From the NCBI RefSeq assembly GCF_030010625.1, contig NZ_JASCXN010000026.1:59453-123452 (forward strand): a stretch of 64,000 nucleotides of DNA, in the 5' to 3' direction. The translations under genes and the position numbers were made by a program. How positions within the stretch are numbered: position 1 is the first letter of the stretch; the number at the start of each line of letters is the position of its first letter. The stretch comes from Streptomyces sp. CC208A (GTDB lineage Bacteria; Actinomycetota; Actinomycetes; Streptomycetales; Streptomycetaceae). A model generated the notes under the pieces. That model did no database searches, was not told the origin of the DNA, and saw only the letters and a program-made list of their open reading frames with translations. Shown one piece after another: positions 50,088 through 58,940 of this stretch.

Positions 50088-50654
50088 ATGGCGGATGAAC
50101 AAATGGCCGCCGCCCGGGGCGGAGCCCCGGACGAAGCGGCGGGGGACACCCCGGGCGAGACGCTGAGCGCTCCCTCGGACGCGCCGGCGCACGCCGCCCC
50201 GGCACGCCCGCTGGACTCGATAGACCGGGACATCCTGCGACTGCTCCAGACGGACGGCCGCGCCTCCGTGCGGTCCGTCGCCGAGCGGGTGCACGTCTCC
50301 CGGGCCAACGCGTACGCCCGGATCAACCGGCTCATCGACGACGGGGTGATCCGCGGCTTCAGCGCCCGGGTCAACCACGAGCGGGCGGGCCACGGCGCCT
50401 CCGCCTACATCACCCTCAAGATCGTCCAGAACTCCTGGCGCACGGTCCGCGAACAGCTCAAGGCGCTCCCCGGCGCCGCACACATCGCCCTGGTCAGCGG
50501 CGACTTCGACGTCCTGCTGCTGGTCCACACCCCCGACAACCGCACCCTGCGCGAGCTGGTCCTCACCCGCCTCCAGGCGATCCCCGAGGTGCTCTCCACC
50601 CGCACCCTGCTGGTCTTCGACGAGATGGACCTGAACGCCGACCCGAGGCCCTGA
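50088..50654 (+). CDS. bkdR: Lrp/AsnC-family regulator of bkd genes
   Basis: The 188-residue regulator has a low-complexity Ala/Pro N-terminus (about 1-40), the HTH (DRDILRLLQTDGRASVRSVAERVHVSRANAYARINRL, about 45-80) and an AsnC/RAM ligand domain (about 100-185). It is divergent from bkdA2, with the operator region between, which matches the described BkdR role of regulating the bkd operon in Streptomyces. ATG at 50088 with GGGGGAC upstream. Confidence 0.92.
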   Translation: MADEQMAAARGGAPDEAAGDTPGETLSAPSDAPAHAAPARPLDSIDRDILRLLQTDGRASVRSVAERVHVSRANAYARINRLIDDGVIRGFSARVNHERAGHGASAYITLKIVQNSWRTVREQLKALPGAAHIALVSGDFDVLLLVHTPDNRTLRELVLTRLQAIPEVLSTRTLLVFDEMDLNADPRP

Positions 50655-50675
50655 CGGCCCGCACGGACACGCGAA

Positions 50676-50708
50676 AGGGGGCCCGGAGGAAAAACCCCCG
50701 GGCCCCCT
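50676..50708. terminator. Bidirectional terminator between bkdR and TetR genes
   Basis: An 11-bp stem AGGGGGCCCGG/CCGGGCCCCCT (50676-50686 with 50698-50708) encloses an A-rich loop, between convergent genes. Confidence 0.85.
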
Positions 50709-50718
50709 CCCCACCGCC

Positions 50719-51309
50719 TCAGCGCGCCTTCCGCAGCCCGTCGAAGGCCAGGTGGGCGACGGTCTCGGCGAGCTGGTCGCGCTCCGCCTGGTCCGGATGC
50801 GGCCGGTACCACTCCACCAGCGAGTTGATCATGCCGAAGAGGAGCCGGGTCGCGAGCCGGATGTCCACGTCGGACCGCAGGTCGCCGTCGGCCGCCGCCG
50901 CCCCGAGCAGCTCCGCCACCCGGTGGTCGAACTCCCGGCGGCGCTCCATCGCCCACCGCTCGGTCGCGGTGTTGCCCCGTACCCGCAGCAGCAGCGTCAC
51001 GTACGGAAGCTCCGCGATCAGCACCTCGACGGTCCGCCGGGTCACGTACTCGACCCGCTCCACCGCCCGGCCGCGCTGCGCGCCCGGCTCGTCGAGGATC
51101 GCGAAGAGCCCGTCGAGCGCCCGGCTGACCGCCCGCCGCAGCAGCTCCTCCTTGCCCGCCACGTGGTGGTAGATCGAGGACTTGGAGATCCCGGCCGCCT
51201 TGGACAGGTGCTCCATGGACGTGCCGTCGTAACCACGCTCGTTGAAGACCCGCACCGCGACCGAGAGCAGCGTCTCGGGGGTGTAGGTGTCGCGTCTGGC
51301 CGTGGTCAT
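50719..51309 (-). CDS. paaR: TetR-family regulator, probable PaaR
   Basis: The 196-residue TetR has an HTH in the first 55 residues (FNERGYDGTSMEHLSKAAGISKSSIYHHVAGKEELL) and an all-helical ligand domain. It is the second gene of the paaH-paaR unit; its ATG overlaps the paaH stop by 4 nt. In Corynebacterium a TetR repressor PaaR binds an ACCGNNCGNNCGGT-type motif (from memory), matching the boxes near paaN and paaA. PaaR of that family is known to respond to phenylacetyl-CoA. Confidence 0.8.
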   Translation of the reverse strand: MTTARRDTYTPETLLSVAVRVFNERGYDGTSMEHLSKAAGISKSSIYHHVAGKEELLRRAVSRALDGLFAILDEPGAQRGRAVERVEYVTRRTVEVLIAELPYVTLLLRVRGNTATERWAMERRREFDHRVAELLGAAAADGDLRSDVDIRLATRLLFGMINSLVEWYRPHPDQAERDQLAETVAHLAFDGLRKAR

Positions 51310-52898
51310 CGCTTCTCCTCCGGCTCGAACGACTCGGCGCACCGTCGCGCGGTGGCCTGGCTCGGCGCGTACCGGCCCGTCGGGTAGCGCTCGTGGAGCG
51401 CCCTGAGCAGGTCGCACACGCGCCTCGGGCCCAGGTTCTCCGCCCACTCCAGCGGCCCTGCCGGATAGTTCACACCGAGCCGCATCGCGGTGTCGACGTC
51501 CTCGGCGGTGGCCACCCCTCGGTCCACGGCGTCGGCGGCGAGGTCCGCGAGCATCGCGACCGTACGGGCCACGATCATGCCGGGGACGTCCCCGATGACG
51601 GAGACCTGCTTGCCGAGCGCCTGGAAGAGACCGACGGCCTCGGCGAGGGTCTCCGGCGGGATAGTGCGGCGCGCCGACAGGACGAGGCGCCCGGCGGCGG
51701 CGTAGTCCAGGGAGAGGTCGAAGTAGACGATCTCCTCGTCGTGGTACTCGAAGGAGCTCTCGCCGTCCGCGAGACCGAGGCGCCCGCCCCCCGGAAGCTC
51801 GACCCAGCCCTCGCCCGGCTTCCGCCGGACCTTGATCCCGGCTTCCTCGAAGAGCCCCACCAGCGGCTCCGCCGGCCCCAGGTCGCCGCGCACCGTGACC
51901 TGCGTCGGCGCCTCCGCCGGCGGCGCGGTGTGCGGCGCGGGCCGCTCCGCGCCCTCCGCGTACGAGAACCAGCCGTGGCCCGACTTGCGGCCGAGCCGCC
52001 CCGACTCCACCAGCCGCCGCTGCGCCAGCGACGGCGTGAACTTCGGGTCCTGGAAGAAGGACTCCCACACAGAGCGGGTCACGGCCTCGTTGACGTCCTG
52101 CCCGATCAGGTCGGTCAGCTCGAAGGGGCCCATCCGGAAGCCGCCGCACTCGCGCAGCACCGCGTCGATGGTCGCCGGGTCGGCGCCGCCCTCCTCGTAC
52201 ACGCGGAACGCCTCCGCGTAGAAGGGGCGGGCGATCCGGTTGACGATGAAACCGGGGGTGTCGGCGCAGCGCACCGGCGTCTTGCCCCAGCCCTTCACCG
52301 TCTCGTACGCGCGTGTGGCGGCGGTCTCCTCGGTGGCGAAGCCCCGGACCACCTCGACGAGAGGCAGCAGCGGCGCCGGGTTGAAGAAGTGCAGGCCGAC
52401 GAAGCGGCCGGGCAGCCGCAGGCCCCCGGCGATGGCGGTGACGGAGAGGGAGGAGGTGTTGGTGGCGAGAAGGGTGTCGTCGGCGACGACCTTCTCCAGG
52501 TCGGCGAAGAGCCGCTGCTTGACGCCCAGGTCCTCCACGATCGCCTCGACGACGAGCGCCGCGTCGGCGAGCTCGGCGAGTTCCTCGGCGGCGTGGAGGC
52601 GTCCGGCGGCGGCCTCGCGCGCGGCGGCGTCAAGTCGGCCCTTCTCGACGAGGCGGTCCAGGCGGGCGCCGATCGCGGCGACGGCCTCGGCGGCCCGCCC
52701 CGGGGCGCTGTCGTAGAGCCGCACCGGATGCCCGGCGACCAGCGCCACCTGCGCGATCCCCTGGCCCATGGTGCCGGTGCCGACGACGGCGACGGTCCGG
52801 TCCCGCCCGATCGGCCCGCCCGCGGCGCTCGCGTCGTCCATGGTGGCGCTCTCCTTGACGGTTCCGTCGGCTCCGTGGGCACTCGTGTCGGCGCTCAT
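51306..52898 (-). CDS. paaH: 3-hydroxyacyl-CoA dehydrogenase (3-hydroxyadipyl-CoA dehydrogenase-like)
   Basis: The 530-residue NAD-dependent dehydrogenase has the Rossmann motif VAVVGTGTMGQGIAQVALVAG (about 36-56), active-site FVGLHFFNPAPLLPLVEVV (catalytic His, near 160) and PGFIVNRIARPFYAEAFRV. A second, C-terminal 3HCDH domain (about 385-510) contains PGMIVARTVAMLADLAADAV. This double-domain form is typical of the phenylacetate dehydrogenase that oxidises 3-hydroxyadipyl-CoA. ATG at 52898 with GGAGG. Divergent from paaN across the operator; the downstream TetR is translationally coupled. Confidence 0.88.
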   Translation of the reverse strand: MSADTSAHGADGTVKESATMDDASAAGGPIGRDRTVAVVGTGTMGQGIAQVALVAGHPVRLYDSAPGRAAEAVAAIGARLDRLVEKGRLDAAAREAAAGRLHAAEELAELADAALVVEAIVEDLGVKQRLFADLEKVVADDTLLATNTSSLSVTAIAGGLRLPGRFVGLHFFNPAPLLPLVEVVRGFATEETAATRAYETVKGWGKTPVRCADTPGFIVNRIARPFYAEAFRVYEEGGADPATIDAVLRECGGFRMGPFELTDLIGQDVNEAVTRSVWESFFQDPKFTPSLAQRRLVESGRLGRKSGHGWFSYAEGAERPAPHTAPPAEAPTQVTVRGDLGPAEPLVGLFEEAGIKVRRKPGEGWVELPGGGRLGLADGESSFEYHDEEIVYFDLSLDYAAAGRLVLSARRTIPPETLAEAVGLFQALGKQVSVIGDVPGMIVARTVAMLADLAADAVDRGVATAEDVDTAMRLGVNYPAGPLEWAENLGPRRVCDLLRALHERYPTGRYAPSQATARRCAESFEPEEKR

Positions 52899-52953
52899 AG
52901 GAGTGATCCTCCCCGATGGGTTTTCCACAGGATCGACGGACCCCCTTGTCCCG

Positions 52954-52967
52954 ACCGATCGTTCGGT
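52954..52967. promoter_or_regulatory. PaaR-type operator between paaH and paaN
   Basis: ACCGATCGTTCGGT is a dyad located 56 nt before the paaH ATG (52898) and about 55 nt before the paaN ATG (53023). The same sequence on the other strand occurs before paaA. Confidence 0.85.
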
Positions 52968-53022
52968 TACTCTAACTCCGTACGCGTCTCCCTGCCCAGC
53001 TCGACGAGGAGTTGGTCCATCC

Positions 53023-54720
53023 ATGGCCACCGCCCAGCCGACCACCGACGTTCTGGCCGAGAAGCACCGGTCCACACTCGATCAGGCCCTCGCCACCATC
53101 CGCACCCGCGCCTACTGGTCGCCGTACCCGGAGCACCCCAAGGCGTACGGGGCGGACGGCTCGCTGGACGCGGCCGCCGGCCTCGCCGCCCACCAGGCGG
53201 TGCTGAACGGCCGCTTCGACCTCGACCAGCCGGGCACCGACGGCTGGACCGGCGGCGAGATCTCGCCGTACGGCCCCGCGCTCGGCATCGAGTACCCGCA
53301 CGCGGACGTCGACGTGCTGCTGCCCGCCATGCGCGCCGGCCTGCCCGCCTGGCGCGACGCCGGGCCCAAGACGCGCGCCCTGGTCTGCCTGGAGATCCTG
53401 GCCCGGATCTCGGCCCGCACCCACGAGTTCGCCCACGCGGTCATGCACACCAGCGGCCAGGCGTTCATGATGGCGTTCCAGGCCGGCGGCCCGCACGCCC
53501 AGGACCGCGGCCTGGAAGCGGTGGCGTACGCGTACGAGGAGCAGACCCGCACCCCCGCGGGCCGGGCCGCCTGGTCCAAGCCCCAGGGCAAGCGGGACCC
53601 GCTGGAGCTGACCAAGGAGTTCACCCCCGTCGGCCGCGGCATCGCCCTGGTCATCGGCTGCAACACCTTCCCCACGTGGAACGGCTACCCGGGCCTGTTC
53701 GCCTCCCTCGCCACGGGCAACGCGGTCCTGGTGAAGCCCCACCCGCGCGCGGTCCTCCCGCTCGCCCTGACCGTGAAGGTCGCCCGCGAGGTCCTCGCCG
53801 AGTCCGGCTTCGACCCGAACCTGGTGGCGCTCGCCACCGAGCACCCGGGCGAGGGCATCGCCAAGACCCTGGCCGTCCGCCCGGAGATCCGGATCATCGA
53901 CTACACCGGCTCGACCGCCTTCGGCGACTGGCTGGAGGCCAACGCCCGCCAGGCCCAGGTCTACACGGAGAAGGCCGGCGTCAACACGGTGCTGATCGAC
54001 TCCACCGACGACTACAAGGGGATGCTGTCCAACCTGGCGTTCTCGCTGTCCCTGTACAGCGGCCAGATGTGCACCACCCCGCAGAACCTGCTGATCCCCC
54101 GGGACGGCATCACCACCGACCAGGGCCCCAAGTCCTACGACGAGGTGGTGGCCGACCTGGCCGCCGCCGTCGGCGGCCTCCTCGGCGACGACGCCCGGGC
54201 CAACGCCCTGCTCGGCGCCCTGGTCAACCCCGACGTGAAGGCCCGCCTGGAGGCGGCCGCCGGCCTGGGCGAGGTCGCCCTGGCCTCCCGTGAGGTGACC
54301 AACCCGGACTTCCCCGATGCGGTCGTCCGCACCCCGGTCATGGTGAAGCTGGACGGCTCCAAGCCGGACGCGGAGGCGGCGTACCTCTCCGAGTGCTTCG
54401 GCCCGGTCTCCTTCGCCGTCTCGGTGGACTCCACGGCCGACGGCCTGGAGCTGCTGCGGCGCACGATCCGCGACAAGGGCGCGATGACGGTCGGCGCCTA
54501 CACGACCTCCGCCGACACCGAGCGGGCCGTGGAGGAGATCTGCCTGGAGGAGTCGGCGCAGCTCTCGCTCAACCTGACGGGCGGGGTGTACGTGAACCAG
54601 ACGGCCGCGTTCTCCGACTTCCACGGCTCGGGCGGCAACCCGGCGGCGAACGCGGCGCTGTGCGACGGCGCCTTCGTCTCCAACCGCTTCCGCGTGGTCG
54701 AGGTGCGCCGCCAGGCCTGA
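53023..54720 (+). CDS. paaN: Phenylacetic acid degradation protein PaaN (aldehyde dehydrogenase-like)
   Basis: The 565-residue aldehyde-dehydrogenase-family protein has NAD-binding ITDYTGSTAFG-like sequence (IRIIDYTGSTAFGDWLEA), catalytic Cys in YSGQMCTTPQNLLI and the conserved SECFGPVSFAV. It matches PaaN, thought to oxidise the ring-opened semialdehyde or act in the oxepin step; there is no hydratase domain as in PaaZ. ATG at 53023. It lies in a divergent pair with paaH under the operator at 52954. Confidence 0.92.
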   Translation: MATAQPTTDVLAEKHRSTLDQALATIRTRAYWSPYPEHPKAYGADGSLDAAAGLAAHQAVLNGRFDLDQPGTDGWTGGEISPYGPALGIEYPHADVDVLLPAMRAGLPAWRDAGPKTRALVCLEILARISARTHEFAHAVMHTSGQAFMMAFQAGGPHAQDRGLEAVAYAYEEQTRTPAGRAAWSKPQGKRDPLELTKEFTPVGRGIALVIGCNTFPTWNGYPGLFASLATGNAVLVKPHPRAVLPLALTVKVAREVLAESGFDPNLVALATEHPGEGIAKTLAVRPEIRIIDYTGSTAFGDWLEANARQAQVYTEKAGVNTVLIDSTDDYKGMLSNLAFSLSLYSGQMCTTPQNLLIPRDGITTDQGPKSYDEVVADLAAAVGGLLGDDARANALLGALVNPDVKARLEAAAGLGEVALASREVTNPDFPDAVVRTPVMVKLDGSKPDAEAAYLSECFGPVSFAVSVDSTADGLELLRRTIRDKGAMTVGAYTTSADTERAVEEICLEESAQLSLNLTGGVYVNQTAAFSDFHGSGGNPAANAALCDGAFVSNRFRVVEVRRQA

Positions 54721-54801
54721 CCCCGGCAAGACGTCCCGGTGCCGGGATCGTCCCGGCACCGGACGGTCGGACCTGGATCGGGACCTGGTCGGACCCGCCG
54801 G

Positions 54802-55479
54802 TCAGGACTCCGGGATGTCCGCGTACCGCTGCACCCACGCGTGCATGGCGATCGCGGCGGCCGCCCCGGCGTTGATCGACCGGGTGGAGCCGAACTGGGC
54901 GATCGAGCAGACCGTCCGCACATGGCGGCGGGCCTCCTCGGTCAGCCCCGGCCCCTCCTGCCCGAAGAGCAGCACACAGCGGCGGGGCAGCACGGTCCGC
55001 TCCAGCGGCACGGAGCCCGGCAGGTTGTCGATGCCGATGATCGGCAGGTCCTCGGCCGCCGCCCAGGCGGTCAGCGCCTCGGTGTCGGGGTGGTGCCGCA
55101 CGTGCTGGTACCGGTCGGTGACCATGGCGCCGCGCCGGTTCCAGCGCCGCCGCCCCACGATGTGCACCTCCTTGGCCAGGAAGGCGTTGGCGGTCCGCAC
55201 CACCGACCCGATGTTGAAGTCGTGGCCCCAGTTCTCCACGGCCACGTGGAAGTCGTGCCGGCGGGTGTCGAGGTCGGCGACGATCGCCTCCCGCGTCCAG
55301 TACCGGTACGCGTCCACGACATTGCGCCGGTCGCCCTCCGCCAGCAGCTCGCGGTCGTAGCGCGGGTCCTCGGGCCACGGCCCGGGGTGCGGGCCGACGC
55401 CGATCTCGGGGCCGTAGCCCTCGTCGTACTGGACCGGCTCGGCCCCGGCCGGTGCGGGGTGTTCTTCGGTGGTGCTCAC
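54802..55479 (-). CDS. TrmH-family RNA 2'-O-methyltransferase
   Basis: The 225-residue SPOUT-type methyltransferase has motif I NWGHDFNIGSVVRTANAF (near 85-100), motif II LLFGQEGPGLTEEARRH and motif III AQFGSTRSINAGAAAAIAMH, the deep-knot SAM site. It modifies tRNA or rRNA ribose; the target is unknown. GTG at 55479 overlaps the HTTM gene stop (GTGA), so it is the last gene of the DUF5819-HTTM-TrmH operon. Confidence 0.9.
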   Translation of the reverse strand: MSTTEEHPAPAGAEPVQYDEGYGPEIGVGPHPGPWPEDPRYDRELLAEGDRRNVVDAYRYWTREAIVADLDTRRHDFHVAVENWGHDFNIGSVVRTANAFLAKEVHIVGRRRWNRRGAMVTDRYQHVRHHPDTEALTAWAAAEDLPIIGIDNLPGSVPLERTVLPRRCVLLFGQEGPGLTEEARRHVRTVCSIAQFGSTRSINAGAAAAIAMHAWVQRYADIPES

Positions 55480-56774
55480 CCGACGAGGGTACGGGGAGCG
55501 TCCTCGCCCCCGGCCTTCCCGCCGGTCCTCTCCTCCTCAGCCCCGGTCTCCGCGGGCCGCCGCGGGGGCGGCTCCGCGGCGGCGGGCGTCCGCCGCAGCA
55601 GCCGGTCCCGTCCCCGGGCCACGCGCGCGCCGAGCCACACCAGGAAGACCGTGGGCAGGAAGACGGCGTCGGCGGCGATCATCGCGAGCGAGAAGGCCGG
55701 CAGGCCGAGCAGGACCGCGATCCCCGCGTGCTCCATCATCATCGCCACGAGCAGGACGTTCTTCACCTTGCGGTTGAAGAGCGTGAACGGGAAGGCGACC
55801 TGCACGATCACCGTGCCGTAGCTGACCAGCATGACCACGATGCCGCTGGAGGCGAGCAGCTCGGAGAGGGCCGGCCAGGGCGTGAAGTAGTTCAGGTGCA
55901 GCGGATAGAACAGCGCGGTGCCGTCCTGCCAGCGCGAGCCCTGGATCTTGTACCAGCCTGCGGTGGCGTAGATCAGGCAGACCTCGGCCATGAGGACCAT
56001 GAGCGCCGCGTTGTGGGTGAGGTTCGCGAGCACGTCCAGCAGGGTGCGGGGCTCGCCGGGCGCGTACTGCTCCACCAGCCACCACAGGCCCTGGCTGAGC
56101 CACAGCACCCACAGCAGCACGTACACCCACCACTCGCCGGTGACCGGGCTGAACCAGGTGGCGGCGACCAGGAAGCCGCCGAGGACGACCCAGAGGGCCG
56201 GCCCCACGAGCTCCACCCGCCCGGCGGGCCCCTCGTGCGCCTCGTCGGCCCGGGCGGCCCTGCGGGCGGCCCGCCGGGCGTCCAGGGACCACACCTGGCC
56301 GCAGCGGACCAGGGTGAGGTAGATCGAGACGAGGTGCACCACGTTGTCGCCGCCGTCGCCGAGGAAGACGGACCGGTTCTGCAACGACAGCGCGCCGATC
56401 ATGAAGACCACCGAGACGGCCCGGGTGTGCCAGCCGACGAGCAGCAGCGCGGCGGCGAGCACCGCGAGCCCGTAGACCACCTCGAACCAGAGCCGCCCGT
56501 CGGACCACATCAGGACCGTGAACGCCCGGTTGTCGGCGATCAGCCGCCGGGCGAGCTCGAACGACCAGGGGCCGTCGGGGCCGTACATCTCGTGCCGGTG
56601 CGGGAACTCCCGCACCAGGAAGAACAGCCAGGTGAACGAGAAGCCGATCCGGACGATCGCGGTCTGGTACGGGCCGAGCGCGCGCGAGGTGACGGTCTGC
56701 GCCGCCCGGGCCAGCCTGCGGTCGAGGGGCACGCGCGCCGGAGCCGCGGCCGGGGCGGGGAGGGGGGCGGTCAT
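55476..56774 (-). CDS. HTTM-domain (SdpB/VKGC-like) membrane protein
   Basis: The 432-residue protein has many hydrophobic helices (FSFTWLFFLVREFP, LAVLAAALLLVGWHTRAV, WWVYVLLWVLWLSQGLWWLVE) and the family-typical FLGDGGDNVVHLVSIYL, then ATAGWYKIQGSRWQDGTALFYPLH. It belongs to the HTTM/vitamin-K gamma-carboxylase-like superfamily that includes SdpB of the Bacillus SdpABC antimicrobial system. ATG at 56774; the ATG overlaps the TGA of the DUF5819 gene. Confidence 0.88.
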   Translation of the reverse strand: MTAPLPAPAAAPARVPLDRRLARAAQTVTSRALGPYQTAIVRIGFSFTWLFFLVREFPHRHEMYGPDGPWSFELARRLIADNRAFTVLMWSDGRLWFEVVYGLAVLAAALLLVGWHTRAVSVVFMIGALSLQNRSVFLGDGGDNVVHLVSIYLTLVRCGQVWSLDARRAARRAARADEAHEGPAGRVELVGPALWVVLGGFLVAATWFSPVTGEWWVYVLLWVLWLSQGLWWLVEQYAPGEPRTLLDVLANLTHNAALMVLMAEVCLIYATAGWYKIQGSRWQDGTALFYPLHLNYFTPWPALSELLASSGIVVMLVSYGTVIVQVAFPFTLFNRKVKNVLLVAMMMEHAGIAVLLGLPAFSLAMIAADAVFLPTVFLVWLGARVARGRDRLLRRTPAAAEPPPRRPAETGAEEERTGGKAGGEDAPRTLVG

Positions 56775-57466
56775 CGGCTCGTCTCCGTACGGCTGCGGTC
56801 GGCGTCGGTGATCTCCCACCAGGGCATGAGGCTGGTGGAGGGGGTGGTGGAGCGCTTCTCGGTGCTCCAGTGCGGGGCGGGCACCGGCCGGGTGACCCGG
56901 CGGAGCTGGATCCGCTCCACCTTCCCGCCGACGTCCGCCCGCGCCCCGGGCCCCTCGATGCGGAGCAGCACGATGCGGCGCATGTACGTCTCCGAGAGCC
57001 GGCCGCGCATGCCCTTGGGACGACCCTCGTCGTCGTGCGCGTTGCCGTACCAGTCGATCGCCCGGCGCAGCTGGTTCTGCTGGATGTGGCTGGGGAAGAC
57101 GTTGCCCCGCACGTCCGCCGTGTCCTGGGCGGTGAGGTCGATCCAGCCGGTGGTACGGGAGGTGCCGTCGGCGCCCGCGACCTCGGCGCGGACCTCCACC
57201 GACACGTTCTGCTGGAGCGGGTTGGGTGCGAAGAGCTTCCAGTTCTGCTCGAACTCGGGGTAGATCCAGTCGTCGACGGCCTGCCCGTGCTGCTTGGTGA
57301 CCGTGTTCGACGGAGCCACGTGCAGGAACACCATCGCCAGGTGCAGACAGGCGAGGACGGCCAGGGCGGCGAGCGCCACCGCCGCCACCACCTGGTACGG
57401 CAGGGACAGCGCCAGGATCCCTCCGGTCGGCCGCCGCTCCGCGCTGCCGTCGATGTGCGCGCTCAT
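56771..57466 (-). CDS. DUF5819 family membrane protein (SdpA-like)
   Basis: The 231-residue single-pass protein has an N-terminal transmembrane helix (VVAAVALAALAVLACLHLAM, about 23-43) and an extracellular domain with YPEFEQNWKLFAPNPLQQN, the FAP-type motif seen in SdpA-like proteins, then QNQLRRAIDWYGNAH. Pairing with HTTM (SdpB-like) echoes SdpAB, which mature the SdpC toxin. No SdpC-like gene is adjacent. ATG at 57466 is used; a longer GC-rich frame exists upstream. Confidence 0.86.
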   Translation of the reverse strand: MSAHIDGSAERRPTGGILALSLPYQVVAAVALAALAVLACLHLAMVFLHVAPSNTVTKQHGQAVDDWIYPEFEQNWKLFAPNPLQQNVSVEVRAEVAGADGTSRTTGWIDLTAQDTADVRGNVFPSHIQQNQLRRAIDWYGNAHDDEGRPKGMRGRLSETYMRRIVLLRIEGPGARADVGGKVERIQLRRVTRPVPAPHWSTEKRSTTPSTSLMPWWEITDADRSRTETSR

Positions 57467-57614
57467 CCCACCCCGATCCCGGGCTTCCCGACCCGATCCC
57501 GTTCCCACCGGTGACCCGCCCGGCGACCCGCTCCTGGGCGCCCCGAACGGCGCAGCCCGGTTATCCACAGGGTTGACACCATACGGGCCGCCGACCCACC
57601 ATTGAAGTCATTCA

Positions 57615-57628
57615 ACCGAACGATCGGT
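57615..57628. promoter_or_regulatory. PaaR-type operator before paaA
   Basis: ACCGAACGATCGGT is the exact reverse complement of the box at 52954. It ends 14 nt upstream of the paaA ATG, so a bound repressor would block transcription near the start site. Confidence 0.85.
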
Positions 57629-57642
57629 CGGTAGGGAGTGCG

Positions 57643-58656
57643 ATGACCGCAGGGACGGCAGGGACGGCAGTGACCGCGGAGGCGCCCGGCACGGACGCCG
57701 CCGACGCGGCGGCACAGGCCGCCCGCGAGGCGGTGTTCGACGCCGCCGTCGCCGCCGACGAGCGCATCGAACCGCGCGACTGGATGCCGGAGGCGTACCG
57801 CGCCACCCTCATCCGCCAGATCGCGCAGCACGCCCACTCCGAGATCATCGGCATGCAGCCCGAGGCCAACTGGATCACCCGCGCGCCCTCCCTGCGCCGC
57901 AAGGCCATCCTCATGGCCAAGGTCCAGGACGAGGCCGGCCACGGCCTGTACCTCTACAGCGCCGCCGAGACCCTCGGTGTCAGCCGCGACGAGCTCCTCG
58001 ACAAGCTCCACTCCGGCCGCCAGAAGTACTCCTCGATCTTCAACTACCCCACGCTCACCTGGGCCGACGTCGGCGCCATCGGCTGGCTCGTGGACGGCGC
58101 CGCCATCACCAACCAGGTCCCCCTCTGCCGCTGCTCCTACGGCCCGTACGCCCGGGCGATGGTCCGCGTCTGCAAGGAGGAGTCCTTCCACCAGCGCCAG
58201 GGGTACGAAGCCCTGCTCGCCCTCTCCCGCGGCACCGAGGCCCAGCACGCCATGGCCCAGGACGCGGTGGACCGCTGGTGGTGGCCCTCCCTGATGATGT
58301 TCGGCCCGCCCGACGACGAGTCGGCGCACTCCGCCCAGTCGATGGCCTGGAAGATCAAGCGCCACTCCAACGACGAACTGCGCCAGCGCTTCGTCGACAT
58401 CGCCGCCCCGCAGGCCGAGGCCCTCGGCCTCACCCTCCCCGACCCCGACCTGAAGTGGAACGAGGAGCGCGGGCACTACGACTTCGGCCCCATCGACTGG
58501 GCCGAGTTCTGGGACGTCCTCAAGGGCAACGGCCCCTGCAACGACCAGCGGATCACCAAGCGCCGCCAGGCACACGAGGACGGCGCCTGGGTCAGAGAGG
58601 CCGCCGCGGCCTACGCGCGCAAGCACACCGGACAGCATGGGGAGGCACAGGCATGA
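57643..58656 (+). CDS. paaA: Phenylacetyl-CoA epoxidase subunit A
   Basis: The 337-residue di-iron subunit has the iron motifs KVQDEAGHGLYLYSAAE (near 88-104) and CKEESFHQRQGYEALLAL (near 178-195), typical of the ferritin-like bacterial multicomponent oxygenase core. It epoxidises phenylacetyl-CoA with PaaB, C, D and E. ATG at 57643 with GGGAG upstream. Stop and paaB start overlap by 4 nt. Confidence 0.96.
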   Translation: MTAGTAGTAVTAEAPGTDAADAAAQAAREAVFDAAVAADERIEPRDWMPEAYRATLIRQIAQHAHSEIIGMQPEANWITRAPSLRRKAILMAKVQDEAGHGLYLYSAAETLGVSRDELLDKLHSGRQKYSSIFNYPTLTWADVGAIGWLVDGAAITNQVPLCRCSYGPYARAMVRVCKEESFHQRQGYEALLALSRGTEAQHAMAQDAVDRWWWPSLMMFGPPDDESAHSAQSMAWKIKRHSNDELRQRFVDIAAPQAEALGLTLPDPDLKWNEERGHYDFGPIDWAEFWDVLKGNGPCNDQRITKRRQAHEDGAWVREAAAAYARKHTGQHGEAQA

Positions 58657-58940
58657 GCAGCGACACTTGGCCCCTGTGGGAGGTGTTCGTGCGCTCCCGC
58701 CGAGGGCTCTCCCACACCCACGCCGGCAGCCTCCACGCCCCCGACGCGGAGATGGCCCTGCGCAACGCCCGGGACCTCTACACCCGCCGGATGGAAGGCG
58801 TCTCGATCTGGGTCGTCCCCTCCACCGCGATCACCGCCTCCTCCCCGGACGAGAAGGACCCCTTCTTCGAGCCGGCCGCCGACAAGCCCTACCGGCACCC
58901 GACCTTCTACGAGATCCCGGAGGGGGTGAAGCACCTGTGA
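58653..58940 (+). CDS. paaB: Phenylacetyl-CoA epoxidase subunit B
   Basis: The 95-residue small subunit begins MSSDTWPLWEVFVRSRRGLSH and includes HAGSLHAPDAEMALRNARDLYTRR. It has no catalytic residues and links PaaA-PaaC. ATGA overlap with paaA; GTGA overlap with paaC. Confidence 0.95.
   Translation: MSSDTWPLWEVFVRSRRGLSHTHAGSLHAPDAEMALRNARDLYTRRMEGVSIWVVPSTAITASSPDEKDPFFEPAADKPYRHPTFYEIPEGVKHL

Noticed and set aside
55476..57466. HTTM/DUF5819 pair as a vitamin-K carboxylase system
   Set aside because: I saw no convincing carboxylase active-site set and the partner resembles SdpA more; a carboxylase role is not supported.
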